This document shows, piece after piece, positions 1 through 6,311 of a stretch of 7,386 nt of DNA (within the stretch, counting starts at the first letter, position 1; each line of letters begins with the position of its first letter). Under the pieces are notes generated by a model that worked only from the letters and a program-made list of their open reading frames with translations, was not told the origin of the DNA and made no database searches. A program made the position numbers and the translations under genes. Origin of the DNA: JBNKZU01 sp050301795 (GTDB lineage: Bacteria > Pseudomonadota > Gammaproteobacteria > Thiohalomonadales > Thiohalomonadaceae); NCBI GenBank assembly GCA_050301795.1, contig JBNKZU010000035.1:1-7386 (forward strand). The letters are read 5' to 3'.

Positions 1-65
1 ATTCCGAAATTGGCACTCATGTGAAGACGGGTTTGAGATTGTTTGCCGTGGGAAACGGTGAATTG

Positions 66-90
66 AAAAAGCCCGCGCGAAGCGGGCTTT
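66..90 (-). terminator. Intrinsic terminator of the tRNA operon
   Basis: Read on the minus strand, a perfect 6-bp GC stem (GCCCGC at 87-82 with GCGGGC at 76-71) closes a 5-nt loop and is followed at once by five U residues (A66-A70 on the plus strand). It begins 7 nt after the encoded CCA end of tRNA-Glu, where an operon terminator is expected. The plus-strand reading has only three T after the stem, so it could also work weakly for a gene entering from the left. Confidence 0.88.
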
Positions 91-96
91 GTCGAT

Positions 97-172
97 TGGC
101 GTCCCCAAGGGGATTCGAACCCCTGTTACCGCCGTGAAAGGGCGGTGTCCTAGGCCTCTAGACGATGGGGAC
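97..172 (-). tRNA. tRNA-Glu (anticodon TTC)
   Basis: A 76-nt tRNA on the minus strand, including the encoded CCA (97-99). The acceptor stem is GTCCCCA paired with TGGGGAC, the discriminator is G, and the anticodon loop CTTTCAC carries TTC, reading GAA/GAG. The T arm is AGGGG-TTCGAAT-CCCCT. The sequence is nearly the same as Escherichia coli tRNA-Glu. It is the second gene of a two-tRNA operon, 34 nt downstream of tRNA-Ala, and is followed by an intrinsic terminator. Confidence 0.97.
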
Positions 173-190
173 CTAGTTTTACCTTTCGGC

Positions 191-202
191 CTCTCGCGAG
201 AG
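191..202. repeat. 12-bp perfect palindrome between the two tRNA genes
   Basis: CTCTCGCGAGAG is its own reverse complement and lies in the middle of the 34-nt spacer between tRNA-Ala and tRNA-Glu. In RNA it could form a short hairpin (CTCT/AGAG around CGCG). A role in processing of the dicistronic tRNA precursor is possible but unproven. Confidence 0.5.
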
Positions 203-206
203 AGTT

Positions 207-282
207 TGGTGGAGCTAGGCGGGATCGAACCGCCGACCTCAACACTGCCAGTGTTGCGCTCTCCCAGCTGAGCTATAGCCCC
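207..282 (-). tRNA. tRNA-Ala (anticodon GGC)
   Basis: A 76-nt tRNA on the minus strand with encoded CCA (207-209) and discriminator A. The acceptor stem GGGGCTA/TAGCTCC contains the G3:U70 wobble pair that identifies alanine tRNAs to AlaRS. The anticodon loop CTGGCAG carries GGC, reading GCC/GCU. The D-arm sequence AGCTCAGCTGGGAGAGC and T-arm GGTTCGATC are canonical. It is the first tRNA of the operon, starting about 7 nt after the predicted transcription start of the proximal promoter. Confidence 0.97.
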
Positions 283-295
283 GAAAGGAGCGGCT

Positions 296-323
296 ATTTT
301 AGGTGAATCGCCGATGATGTCAA
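296..323 (-). promoter_or_regulatory. Proximal promoter of the tRNA operon (P2)
   Basis: On the minus strand, a consensus -35 TTGACA (323-318) is separated by 16 bp from a -10 TAAAAT (301-296). The GC-rich stretch GCCGCTCC follows, as in stable-RNA promoters under stringent (ppGpp/DksA) control; that control is inferred from the discriminator composition only. A/T-rich DNA upstream (about 331-347) could serve as an UP element. The start site would be near 289, leaving about 7 nt of leader before tRNA-Ala. Confidence 0.85.
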
Positions 324-347
324 GGAGCTTCTAAAACTTTTCACTTT

Positions 348-424
348 GATAAAGCGTTACTTTATCCATCCCTCTTTCATCGACAATTTATCCATTGTCT
401 GGACTAAATATTATCTCCAGTCCA
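348..424 (-). other. Structured leader RNA with three consecutive hairpins
   Basis: Between the two tRNA promoters the minus-strand transcript can fold into three successive stems. They are TGGACT/AGTCCA (424-419 with 405-400, 13-nt loop), GACAAT/ATTGTC (399-394 with 387-382, 6-nt loop) and GATAAAG/CTTTATC (366-360 with 354-348, 5-nt loop). CTGGA/TCCAG (420-416 with 403-399) is an alternative to the first stem. ATGGATAAA occurs twice in the leader. No U-tract follows the last stem, so it does not look like a terminated small RNA. It could be the 5' leader of the longer tRNA precursor from P1, or an undescribed ncRNA. Confidence 0.4.
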
Positions 425-440
425 TGAACTGAGGCCGCGC

Positions 441-468
441 ATTTTACAGAGTTATTGTGGTGTGTCAA
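441..468 (-). promoter_or_regulatory. Distal promoter of the tRNA operon (P1)
   Basis: A second minus-strand promoter repeats the P2 design exactly: -35 TTGACA (468-463), a 16-bp spacer, -10 TAAAAT (446-441), then the GC-only discriminator GCGCGGCC (440-433). The start would be near 434, about 150 nt upstream of tRNA-Ala. There is no reading frame of note between it and the tRNAs, so it most likely drives the structured leader plus the tRNA operon, like the P1/P2 pairs of rRNA operons. Confidence 0.75.
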
Positions 469-500
469 TTGGAGTTTGGCTACAGTTCAAACGAATGGCG

Positions 501-539
501 TTACTACCGCAGTAGTAATGCCACGGCTAATGCCGTGGC
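501..539 (-). terminator. Twin stem-loops after valS, possible 3' end signal
   Basis: Eight nt after the valS stop codon two perfect hairpins stand one nucleotide apart. The first is GCCACGGC/GCCGTGGC with loop ATTA (539-520). The second is TTACTAC/GTAGTAA with loop TGCG closed by C-G (518-501), a cUNCGg-type stable tetraloop. No U-run follows, so a classical intrinsic terminator is not supported. They may protect the valS 3' end or mark Rho-dependent termination before the tRNA promoter. Confidence 0.45.
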
Positions 540-546
540 TCCAAAG

Positions 547-3315
547 CTATACGTTGGCAATACGCTCTCGCTGGCCTTGCAGGTGCTCGAGTGCGCTCTG
601 CTGTTCTGCAAGTTTGGCCTTCTCTTTTTCAACCACCTCGGCAGGTGCCTTGCTCACAAAGTTGGCGTTGCCGAGCTTGCCTTCGAGTCGGGCGATATCC
701 TTCTGGAGTTTATCGATCTCCTTATCCAGGCGCTCCAGTTCAGCCTCCTTATCAATCAGGCCAGCCATCGGCACCAGAATCTTCATCTCGCCAACCAGTG
801 CGGTTGCCGACTCTGGCGCGTCGTCGCCATCGCTTAACCAGGTAATGCTCTCCAGCTTCGCCAGGCTCTTCAGGGAGGCCTCGTTGCTATCGAGCCACGC
901 CATATCTTGCGCTGAGCCGTTCTGAAGCAGTATCGGCAGTGCCTTTGAGGGCGCAATGTTCATGCCGGAGCGGATCTTGCGCACCCCAGCGATGAATTCC
1001 ATCATCCATGCCATCTCTCTCTCTGCCACTTCATCGACCAGCGCATCATTCGGCTGTGGGAATGGCTGGGTCATAATGGTCTCGCCCTCAATAGCGGCCA
1101 GGGGTGCTGCACGCTGCCAGATCTCTTCCGAGATATAGGGCATGATCGGGTGCACAATTCGCAGCAGTGTCTCTAAGACCTGTACTAATGTCTGACGAGT
1201 ACCACGCTTTTGCGCCTCTGTGCTCTCATCGCTATAGATCACCGGTTTGGATAGCTCTAGATACCAGGCGCAATACTCATCCCAGGTGAATTCATAGATC
1301 GCTTGTGATGCCAGATCAAAACGGTAGTTGGCAAACGCCTTAATCACACTCTGCTCGGTGCGTTGCAGGCGTGAAAGAATCCAGCGGTCAGCCAGTGAGA
1401 GTGTTACATCACCACCCAGCGCTCCACAGTCCTGACCCTCGGTGTTCATAAAGACATAGTTGGCTGCGTTCCAGAGCTTGTTACAGAAGTTGCGATAGCC
1501 CTCAATACGTCCAAGGTCAAAGTTGATGTCGCGTCCGGTTGAGGCCAGTGATGCAAAGGTATAGCGCAGCGCATCGGTGCCAAATGCCGGAATGCCCTCA
1601 GGGAAGTCTTCGCGGGTCTGCTTTTCGATCTTCTTTGCCATCTCTGGCTGCATCAGTCCACTGGTGCGCTTTGTCACCAGCGTTTCAAGCTCAATGCCAT
1701 CGATCAAATCAATCGGGTCGAGTACATTGCCTTTTGATTTCGACATCTTCTGTCCATGCGAGTCGCGCACCAGCCCATGGATGTAGATCTCCTTAAACGG
1801 CACATCACCCATAAACTTCAGACCCATCATGATCATTCGCGCAACCCAGAAGAAGATGATGTCAAATCCTGTCACCAGTACCGAAGTTGGGTAGAAGGTC
1901 TTTAGTGCTGCGTCGTCGCTGTTCGGCCAGCCGAGGGTCGAAAACGGCCATAGCGCCGATGAGAACCAGGTATCAAGAACGTCGTTATCCTGTGTCAGGT
2001 TAATGTCGCTACCAAGGCTGTGCTTCTGGCGCACCTCGGCCTCATCGCGACCGACATAGACTTTGCCTTCGTCGTCATACCACGCGGGAATGCGGTGTCC
2101 CCACCAGATCTGGCGCGAGATACACCAGTCCTCAATATTGCGCATCCACTCAAAGTAGGTGTTTTTCCAGTTATCGGGAACAAATTTGATATCGCCGGTT
2201 TCAACGGCTTTAATCGCAGGCTCGGCCAGCGGCGCAACGCGGACATACCACTGGTCGGTCAGAAATGGCTCAATAACGGTGTGGGAGCGATCGCCACGAG
2301 GCACCATCAGCTTGTGGTCGTTGATCTTCTCCAGAAGCCCCAGCTCCTTGAGATCCTGAACAATCAGATCCCGCGCCTCGTAGCGATCCATGCCACGGTA
2401 TTTTTCCGGTGCCTCATCATTGATGCACGCATCTGCGGTGAGGATATTGATAATCTCCAGATTGTGGCGCTGCCCCATCGCATAGTCATTAAAGTCGTGT
2501 GCCGGGGTGATCTTGACGCAGCCAGTACCAAACTCAAGGTCAACATAATCATCAGCAATGATCGGGATCTCGCGCCCAACCAGTGGCAGAGTAATAGTTT
2601 TGCCGATCAGGTGCTGATAGCGCTCGTCTTCCGGGTGTACTGCCACTGCTGTATCACCGAGCATGGTTTCAGGGCGGGTAGTTGCAACCACCAGATGGCC
2701 TGAGCCATCGGTCAGTGGATAGCGGAAGTGCCATAGATAACCGCTCTCCTCCTCCGAGATAACCTCCAGATCGGAGACGGCGGTGTGCAGAACCGGATCC
2801 CAGTTGACCAGGCGCTTGCCGCGATAGATCAGATCCTCTTCATAGAGGCGGACAAAAACCTCTTTTACCGCATCCGACAGACCCTCATCCATCGTAAAGC
2901 GCTCACGCGACCAGTCTGGCGATGCCCCCATGCGGCGCAACTGGCGGGTGATGTGTCCACCCGACTGCTCTTTCCACTCCCATACGCGATCAATAAAGGC
3001 ATCACGGCCGAGGTCGTGGCGGGTTTTGCCCTCGCCATTGAGCTGACGCTCCACCACCATCTGCGTTGCAATGCCCGCGTGGTCGGTGCCTGGCTGCCAC
3101 AGGGTGTTGTCACCACACATGCGGTGGTAACGGGTTAGCGCATCCATAATCGTATCCTGGAAGGCGTGACCCATGTGCAGGGTTCCGGTCACATTCGGTG
3201 GCGGGATCATGATGCAGTAGGCTTTTTCCCCACCCTGTGGTTGAAAATAGCCATTCTCTTCCCAAGACTGGTACCAGCGTTCTTCGATAGCGTGTGGATT
3301 GTAGGTTTTTTCCAT
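547..3315 (-). CDS. valS: Valine--tRNA ligase (ValRS)
   Basis: Cytoplasmic class Ia aminoacyl-tRNA synthetase that charges tRNA-Val with valine and hydrolyses mischarged threonyl-tRNA-Val. The 922-residue product is close to the E. coli enzyme (about 950). The HIGH signature appears as HMGH at 47-50 after PPPNVTGTL. The CP1 editing domain spans roughly 190-350, with TTRPETMLGDTAVAVHP at 212-228 and GTGCVKITPAHDFNDY at 263-278. KMSKS is at 523-527. The anticodon-binding helical domain follows (about 640-790), and a heptad-rich coiled coil rich in E, K and L closes the protein (about 854-920), as in other bacterial ValRS. The ATG start fits the family N-terminus (YNPHAIEERWYQSW). There is no clear Shine-Dalgarno sequence upstream. 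The gene appears monocistronic here: no holC or pepA lies upstream, unlike in many gammaproteobacteria. It ends in TAG, followed by twin stem-loops. Confidence 0.99.
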   Translation of the reverse strand: MEKTYNPHAIEERWYQSWEENGYFQPQGGEKAYCIMIPPPNVTGTLHMGHAFQDTIMDALTRYHRMCGDNTLWQPGTDHAGIATQMVVERQLNGEGKTRHDLGRDAFIDRVWEWKEQSGGHITRQLRRMGASPDWSRERFTMDEGLSDAVKEVFVRLYEEDLIYRGKRLVNWDPVLHTAVSDLEVISEEESGYLWHFRYPLTDGSGHLVVATTRPETMLGDTAVAVHPEDERYQHLIGKTITLPLVGREIPIIADDYVDLEFGTGCVKITPAHDFNDYAMGQRHNLEIINILTADACINDEAPEKYRGMDRYEARDLIVQDLKELGLLEKINDHKLMVPRGDRSHTVIEPFLTDQWYVRVAPLAEPAIKAVETGDIKFVPDNWKNTYFEWMRNIEDWCISRQIWWGHRIPAWYDDEGKVYVGRDEAEVRQKHSLGSDINLTQDNDVLDTWFSSALWPFSTLGWPNSDDAALKTFYPTSVLVTGFDIIFFWVARMIMMGLKFMGDVPFKEIYIHGLVRDSHGQKMSKSKGNVLDPIDLIDGIELETLVTKRTSGLMQPEMAKKIEKQTREDFPEGIPAFGTDALRYTFASLASTGRDINFDLGRIEGYRNFCNKLWNAANYVFMNTEGQDCGALGGDVTLSLADRWILSRLQRTEQSVIKAFANYRFDLASQAIYEFTWDEYCAWYLELSKPVIYSDESTEAQKRGTRQTLVQVLETLLRIVHPIMPYISEEIWQRAAPLAAIEGETIMTQPFPQPNDALVDEVAEREMAWMMEFIAGVRKIRSGMNIAPSKALPILLQNGSAQDMAWLDSNEASLKSLAKLESITWLSDGDDAPESATALVGEMKILVPMAGLIDKEAELERLDKEIDKLQKDIARLEGKLGNANFVSKAPAEVVEKEKAKLAEQQSALEHLQGQRERIANV

Positions 3316-3320
3316 GTGGC

Positions 3321-3373
3321 TTTTAATTACTCAAATTCGTCAAAAAATTCGGCGAATTATAGCGTAATTAAAA
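3321..3373 (-). promoter_or_regulatory. Putative valS promoter inside a nested inverted repeat
   Basis: A perfect -10 TATAAT lies on the minus strand at 3361-3356. No good -35 hexamer is found at 16-18 bp (the best there is TGCTTT), so the promoter may be weak or need an activator. It would give a leader of about 34 nt. The -10 lies within an interrupted palindrome: outer 10-bp arms TTTTAATTAC (3321-3330) and GTAATTAAAA (3364-3373), inner 6-bp arms AATTCG (3334-3339) and CGAATT (3353-3358). A further AATTCG at 3346-3351 can also pair with the CGAATT arm. Confidence 0.5.
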
Positions 3374-3421
3374 CGATAAAAGCAGTTAATCCAGGACATA
3401 TCTGCTCAGGGAGTGGTTGTC

Positions 3422-3451
3422 GAAGGTCTCTGCTCAAATTGAGATACCTTC
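3422..3451 (-). other. Stem-loop after the response regulator gene
   Basis: Ten nt after the response regulator stop codon, GAAGGT (3422-3427) pairs with ACCTTC (3446-3451). One mismatch and a further TCT/AGA extension give a roughly 9-bp stem around a 10-nt loop. No T-run follows on the minus strand, so this is only a weak candidate for the end of the two-component operon. Confidence 0.3.
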
Positions 3452-3461
3452 AGATCAATGA

Positions 3462-4169
3462 TCAAATCGTCTCACTCAAATTAGCTGATTCTGTGAAATT
3501 GTAGCCAACACCATAGGCGGTTTTGATGGGTGCATCGCCACGAATGAACTCATTAAATTTTTTCCGAAGTCGGAGAACCAGAGAGTCCAATGATTGGCTG
3601 GTTGAGAGATCACTACGTCGATAGAGTTCAAGCTGGATCGTTTCGCGTGAGACGTATGCGTTATCAGATTTAATTAATATTTGCAGAAACTTAAACTCTT
3701 TATATGTCAGCGGGATTTCAACTCCTGTTGGGCTCACAATAACCGAATCGTTTGTGCGTAGTGTCCAAAGATGTTCGATTCCTTCAACCTGATGAATACC
3801 CGGTACCTCTTGTCTGCGTGCAGCAAGATTTTTGATAGCAGCAACCAGTTCTTTATTATCTACAGGTTTTGAAAGAAACAGATCTCCACCCTGCTCATAG
3901 CTGTTAACCCGGGTTTCAACTGTATCCAATGCGGTGAGAATGATAATACCCATAGCGGTGTTCTCACGAGCGAATTGCGCAAGCACTAGTCCCGACTGAT
4001 CAGGCAAACCAATATCTAAAATTGCGACCGAGAATTGATTGCCTTCAAGCTTGCTATAGAATTCCTGACCACTACCGACACCGACCACACTCATCCCTTC
4101 TAAACGCAAGTAGTCTTCAAGAGACTCTCTTAGATCATTATCATCTTCAACAAGAATGACTGATATCAT
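3462..4169 (-). CDS. OmpR/PhoB-family response regulator
   Basis: Cytoplasmic transcription regulator, very probably phosphorylated by the kinase encoded just upstream. With the ATG at 4169 it has 235 residues. The N-terminal receiver domain (about 1-118) shows the acidic pair in VEDD (8-10), the phospho-acceptor Asp52 in AILDIGLPD, the switch Thr79 (LTA) and Lys101 (SKP). The C-terminal winged helix (about 137-227) has the LTYKEFKFL element, a recognition-helix region with SLDSLVLRLRKKF, and the closing KTAYGVGYNF hairpin typical of this family. An in-frame GTG nine bases earlier is possible, but ATG is preferred because AGGTGA lies 5 nt before it. The gene lies 43 nt after the kinase stop, in the same operon and with the same low GC. 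Its targets are unknown; the dyads upstream of the kinase gene are candidates. Confidence 0.95.
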   Translation of the reverse strand: MISVILVEDDNDLRESLEDYLRLEGMSVVGVGSGQEFYSKLEGNQFSVAILDIGLPDQSGLVLAQFARENTAMGIIILTALDTVETRVNSYEQGGDLFLSKPVDNKELVAAIKNLAARRQEVPGIHQVEGIEHLWTLRTNDSVIVSPTGVEIPLTYKEFKFLQILIKSDNAYVSRETIQLELYRRSDLSTSQSLDSLVLRLRKKFNEFIRGDAPIKTAYGVGYNFTESANLSETI

Positions 4170-4174
4170 TTTAC

Positions 4175-4180
4175 TCACCT
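4175..4180 (-). promoter_or_regulatory. Shine-Dalgarno site that sets the response regulator start
   Basis: AGGTGA on the minus strand is a perfect 6-nt match to the anti-SD sequence and lies 5 nt before the ATG at 4169-4167. It overlaps the upstream GTG (4178-4176), which argues against that codon as the start. Its TGA is also the stop codon of the 12-codon linker reading frame. Confidence 0.75.
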
Positions 4181-4213
4181 AAAGGTATTGCTTTGGTATG
4201 CATGGGCAAACAT
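4175..4213 (-). CDS. 12-codon linker mini-ORF between kinase and regulator
   Basis: The kinase stop TAA shares its last base with an ATG (TAATG, 4215-4211). This opens a 12-codon frame (MFAHAYQSNTFR) that ends with the TGA inside the regulator's Shine-Dalgarno sequence, 5 nt before the regulator ATG. It has no SD of its own, so reinitiating ribosomes from the kinase would have to translate it. It could couple synthesis of the two proteins. A chance frame is equally possible at this length, and the peptide itself need not have a function. Confidence 0.25.
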   Translation of the reverse strand: MFAHAYQSNTFR

Positions 4214-6132
4214 TAATATATGTTAACAGGTATTTTAAGTGTCGAGACGAACACTAATCCGTCCTGCTCGAATGAAATAGTGCCGTGATGCTTTTCGATA
4301 ATTTCATTCACCAGATAGAGCCCAACTCCTGTACCTACTTTGTCACCACTATTTGAGCCTCTGTAATACTTCTCTGTAAGTCGCTCGATATCAATTGCAG
4401 CTCCTTTATGAAGCATATTCACGATATTGATCTCTACCTCTGAATCAATACGTTTTATTTCGATCACAACCGGGGTTGTATCTGGTGAATAATTTGAGGC
4501 GTTATCCAATATATTGTTTAGAGCAATCCCTAATAAAAATGGGTCACCATCAATGGTTAGATCTAGCTGGTCATCAACAATCAAACAAAAGCTATGGTCA
4601 CTCCATATTTTTACTGCCTCGTCAAACGCCTCATTAACAATCGAGACAATATCTATCTGACGCGATTCAAATTGGTCATCAACACCTATCGCCTCTTTGT
4701 GTAGCGATGTTTTGAAAAGGTTAACCATTCGTACCAAGGCCCTTTCAATCTTATCAAACTGGTGAGGATAGTTATCAGCGATTTGAGCTCTCTTTAAATG
4801 TGCATATAGGAGATCAACATTTGTTCTTACGATTGCTAATGGCGTTCTGAATTCATGAGAGAAAACATCAATAAATCGCGCCTGTTGTTCTCGTAGCTTT
4901 GATTCAACCTCTAGCGCCTCTTTCAATTGTTTCTCTTTGACTGCAAGTTCACGGGTTATCGTCTTTTCTGTCTCAAACGATCGTTTTAACTGTTTCTCAA
5001 CAACGATTCTTTTATTGATCTCCAGAGTACGCATTCGATTGATCCGCAGTAGCCAGATCGACAACAGAATAGATGCAAATGCAACACCTGAAATGATATA
5101 TGCCCAATTAACCAACCAAAGCGGTATACCTGGCTCAGTCTCGAATAGAAAATAATCAAGTGAGTAATTCTTATCTAGCATACCTACCGAGGCAAATGAT
5201 TCTGCAATGTTTTCCCAACGCCGATAGCTCATATATCCGATATCGACCACATCCGCCACAAGAAGTGGCACCAGAACCTGTGACTCATACACCAACTGCA
5301 TTCTGTCAGCATCCGGCATGTACTTATCCAGAATAATGTCGATCAACTCATTCTGATGGTCAATGGCATATATCCACCCTTTCAGGATGGCATCACGCAC
5401 AGAAACAACCAGATCATAATTAATGGAAGCAATTTTTTCAGAAGTAAACAGCGTATCCCCGTAAAAATCGATGCCAATATCACGCGGGTCAAAGATGTGA
5501 TAAGGAATTCTGTTAACAATCGCCAGATAGGGTTCGTTCGATGTGTATGCTGTTGTCGCAACAATATTATCGGGATTATTTTCAGCAAGACTTCGGATGT
5601 CGTTTGTATGATGAACAATATTAACCCTGTTCAGGTTAACACCTGCTTTTATCAGATATGCGAGCAGTTCCGCAGCATGCTCCTCCCCCATCAGGGTTTT
5701 ACCCTCAATATCCCTGATTACATCAATTGCACCGTGCCTTGCCAGAATCACAAACGGTGAATGCTGCAAAATCGCGGCGACTGCTACAACGGGAAGCCCA
5801 TTGTCTCTGTCAATAATTAAAGAAGAATTACCAATCCCAAACTCGGCCTGATCACTGGCTACGATCTCAGATGGATTAATGGTCGCACTACCCTCCAGAA
5901 GCTCAACCTCAATACCCGCATCTCTGAAAAATCCCTTTTCAATCGCAGCATAGATCCCGGCAAACTGAAATGAGTGAAACCATTTTAGTTGGATACGAAT
6001 TCTCTCGGGAGTATATGTATTAGTGCTATCTGCAAAAACGGGTACCGTAAAAAACAGAAGCACGACAAAAACCGATCTTAAAAAGTATTGGTTTATCGAA
6101 CGAGGTCTATTCATACATTTATCGGGTGGCAC
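4213..6132 (-). CDS. Membrane sensor histidine kinase with NMT1/THI5-like input domain
   Basis: Inner-membrane sensor kinase of 639 residues. An N-terminal hydrophobic signal/anchor (about 17-34, ending PVFA) is followed by a periplasmic domain (about 42-325) resembling NMT1/THI5/SsuA substrate-binding proteins. Its opening IQLKWFHSFQFAGIYAAIEK and GFFRDAGIEVELLEG is the hallmark of that family. One TM helix (about 340-362) follows, then a charged coiled-coil linker (366-420) with no HAMP or PAS domain seen. The HisKA H-box FSHEFRTPL carries His426, and HATPase_c has the N box NNILDNASNYSP (539-550) and G2 box GTGVGLYLV (600-608). The G1 box is unusual: VNMLHKGAAI instead of DxGxG. The ligand is unknown; family members bind thiamine precursors, sulfonates, nitrate or similar small molecules. 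The start is taken at a GTG with AGGG 10 nt upstream. The in-frame ATG at 6114 also gives a complete signal peptide. The gene precedes its cognate regulator. Confidence 0.93.
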   Translation of the reverse strand: MPPDKCMNRPRSINQYFLRSVFVVLLFFTVPVFADSTNTYTPERIRIQLKWFHSFQFAGIYAAIEKGFFRDAGIEVELLEGSATINPSEIVASDQAEFGIGNSSLIIDRDNGLPVVAVAAILQHSPFVILARHGAIDVIRDIEGKTLMGEEHAAELLAYLIKAGVNLNRVNIVHHTNDIRSLAENNPDNIVATTAYTSNEPYLAIVNRIPYHIFDPRDIGIDFYGDTLFTSEKIASINYDLVVSVRDAILKGWIYAIDHQNELIDIILDKYMPDADRMQLVYESQVLVPLLVADVVDIGYMSYRRWENIAESFASVGMLDKNYSLDYFLFETEPGIPLWLVNWAYIISGVAFASILLSIWLLRINRMRTLEINKRIVVEKQLKRSFETEKTITRELAVKEKQLKEALEVESKLREQQARFIDVFSHEFRTPLAIVRTNVDLLYAHLKRAQIADNYPHQFDKIERALVRMVNLFKTSLHKEAIGVDDQFESRQIDIVSIVNEAFDEAVKIWSDHSFCLIVDDQLDLTIDGDPFLLGIALNNILDNASNYSPDTTPVVIEIKRIDSEVEINIVNMLHKGAAIDIERLTEKYYRGSNSGDKVGTGVGLYLVNEIIEKHHGTISFEQDGLVFVSTLKIPVNIY

Positions 6133-6157
6133 CCTATTTTATCCCTACTCTGCGAAA

Positions 6158-6230
6158 TCACACTAAAACTGTGACATATTCCAGATATGATTTCAGCATT
6201 AATCAACAATCTATCAATAGTGATGCTGAA
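6158..6230. promoter_or_regulatory. Cluster of three adjacent inverted repeats upstream of the sensor kinase
   Basis: Three perfect dyads follow one another: TCACA-7-TGTGA (6158-6174), CATAT-5-ATATG (6175-6189), and TTCAGCAT-23-ATGCTGAA (6192-6230, arms 31 bp centre to centre). They lie 26-98 bp upstream of the kinase start codon, where operators are expected. None is followed by a T-run on the minus strand, so they do not look like the terminator of the upstream gene. Autoregulation by the response regulator is an inference. No confident -35/-10 pair could be assigned here. Confidence 0.45.
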
Positions 6231-6311
6231 TATTAAGGCAAATGCTACTAAAGAGTACCGGTGTCACCATTGGCAATAGCGCATACAGACAAATTGTTTT
6301 TACAGCCCTGT

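Noticed and set aside
1..65. Start of a further minus-strand gene (ATG at 20-18) or end of a plus-strand gene (TGA at 59-61)
   Set aside because: Only a few codons are visible, there is no Shine-Dalgarno sequence for the ATG, and no peptide is recognisable. Nothing can be supported at this edge.
89..271. Plus-strand 60-codon reading frame across the tRNA genes
   Set aside because: It is antisense to two clear tRNAs. Peptides such as GVPKGIRTPV are the familiar false product of tRNA complements.
340..430. T-box riboswitch ahead of the tRNA/valS region
   Set aside because: The hairpins lie downstream of valS and upstream of tRNAs. No T-box conserved sequence or specifier/antiterminator layout is seen, and these are Gram-positive elements.
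455..925. Two overlapping plus-strand frames running from the valS 3' region into valS
   Set aside because: They cover the valS coiled coil on the opposite strand, have low-complexity composition (Ser/Leu/Ala-rich) and no supporting start signals.
2020..2703. Plus-strand 227-codon open frame
   Set aside because: It lies wholly antisense to the conserved valS editing region and shows no family resemblance. Open frames opposite valS are explained by its codon use.
5356..5760. Plus-strand 134-codon open frame
   Set aside because: It is antisense to the substrate-binding domain of the sensor kinase. It is cysteine- and asparagine-rich with no recognisable motif.
6158..6174. CRP-binding site
   Set aside because: The half-sites are in the opposite order (TCACA-7-TGTGA) to the CRP consensus TGTGA-6-TCACA.
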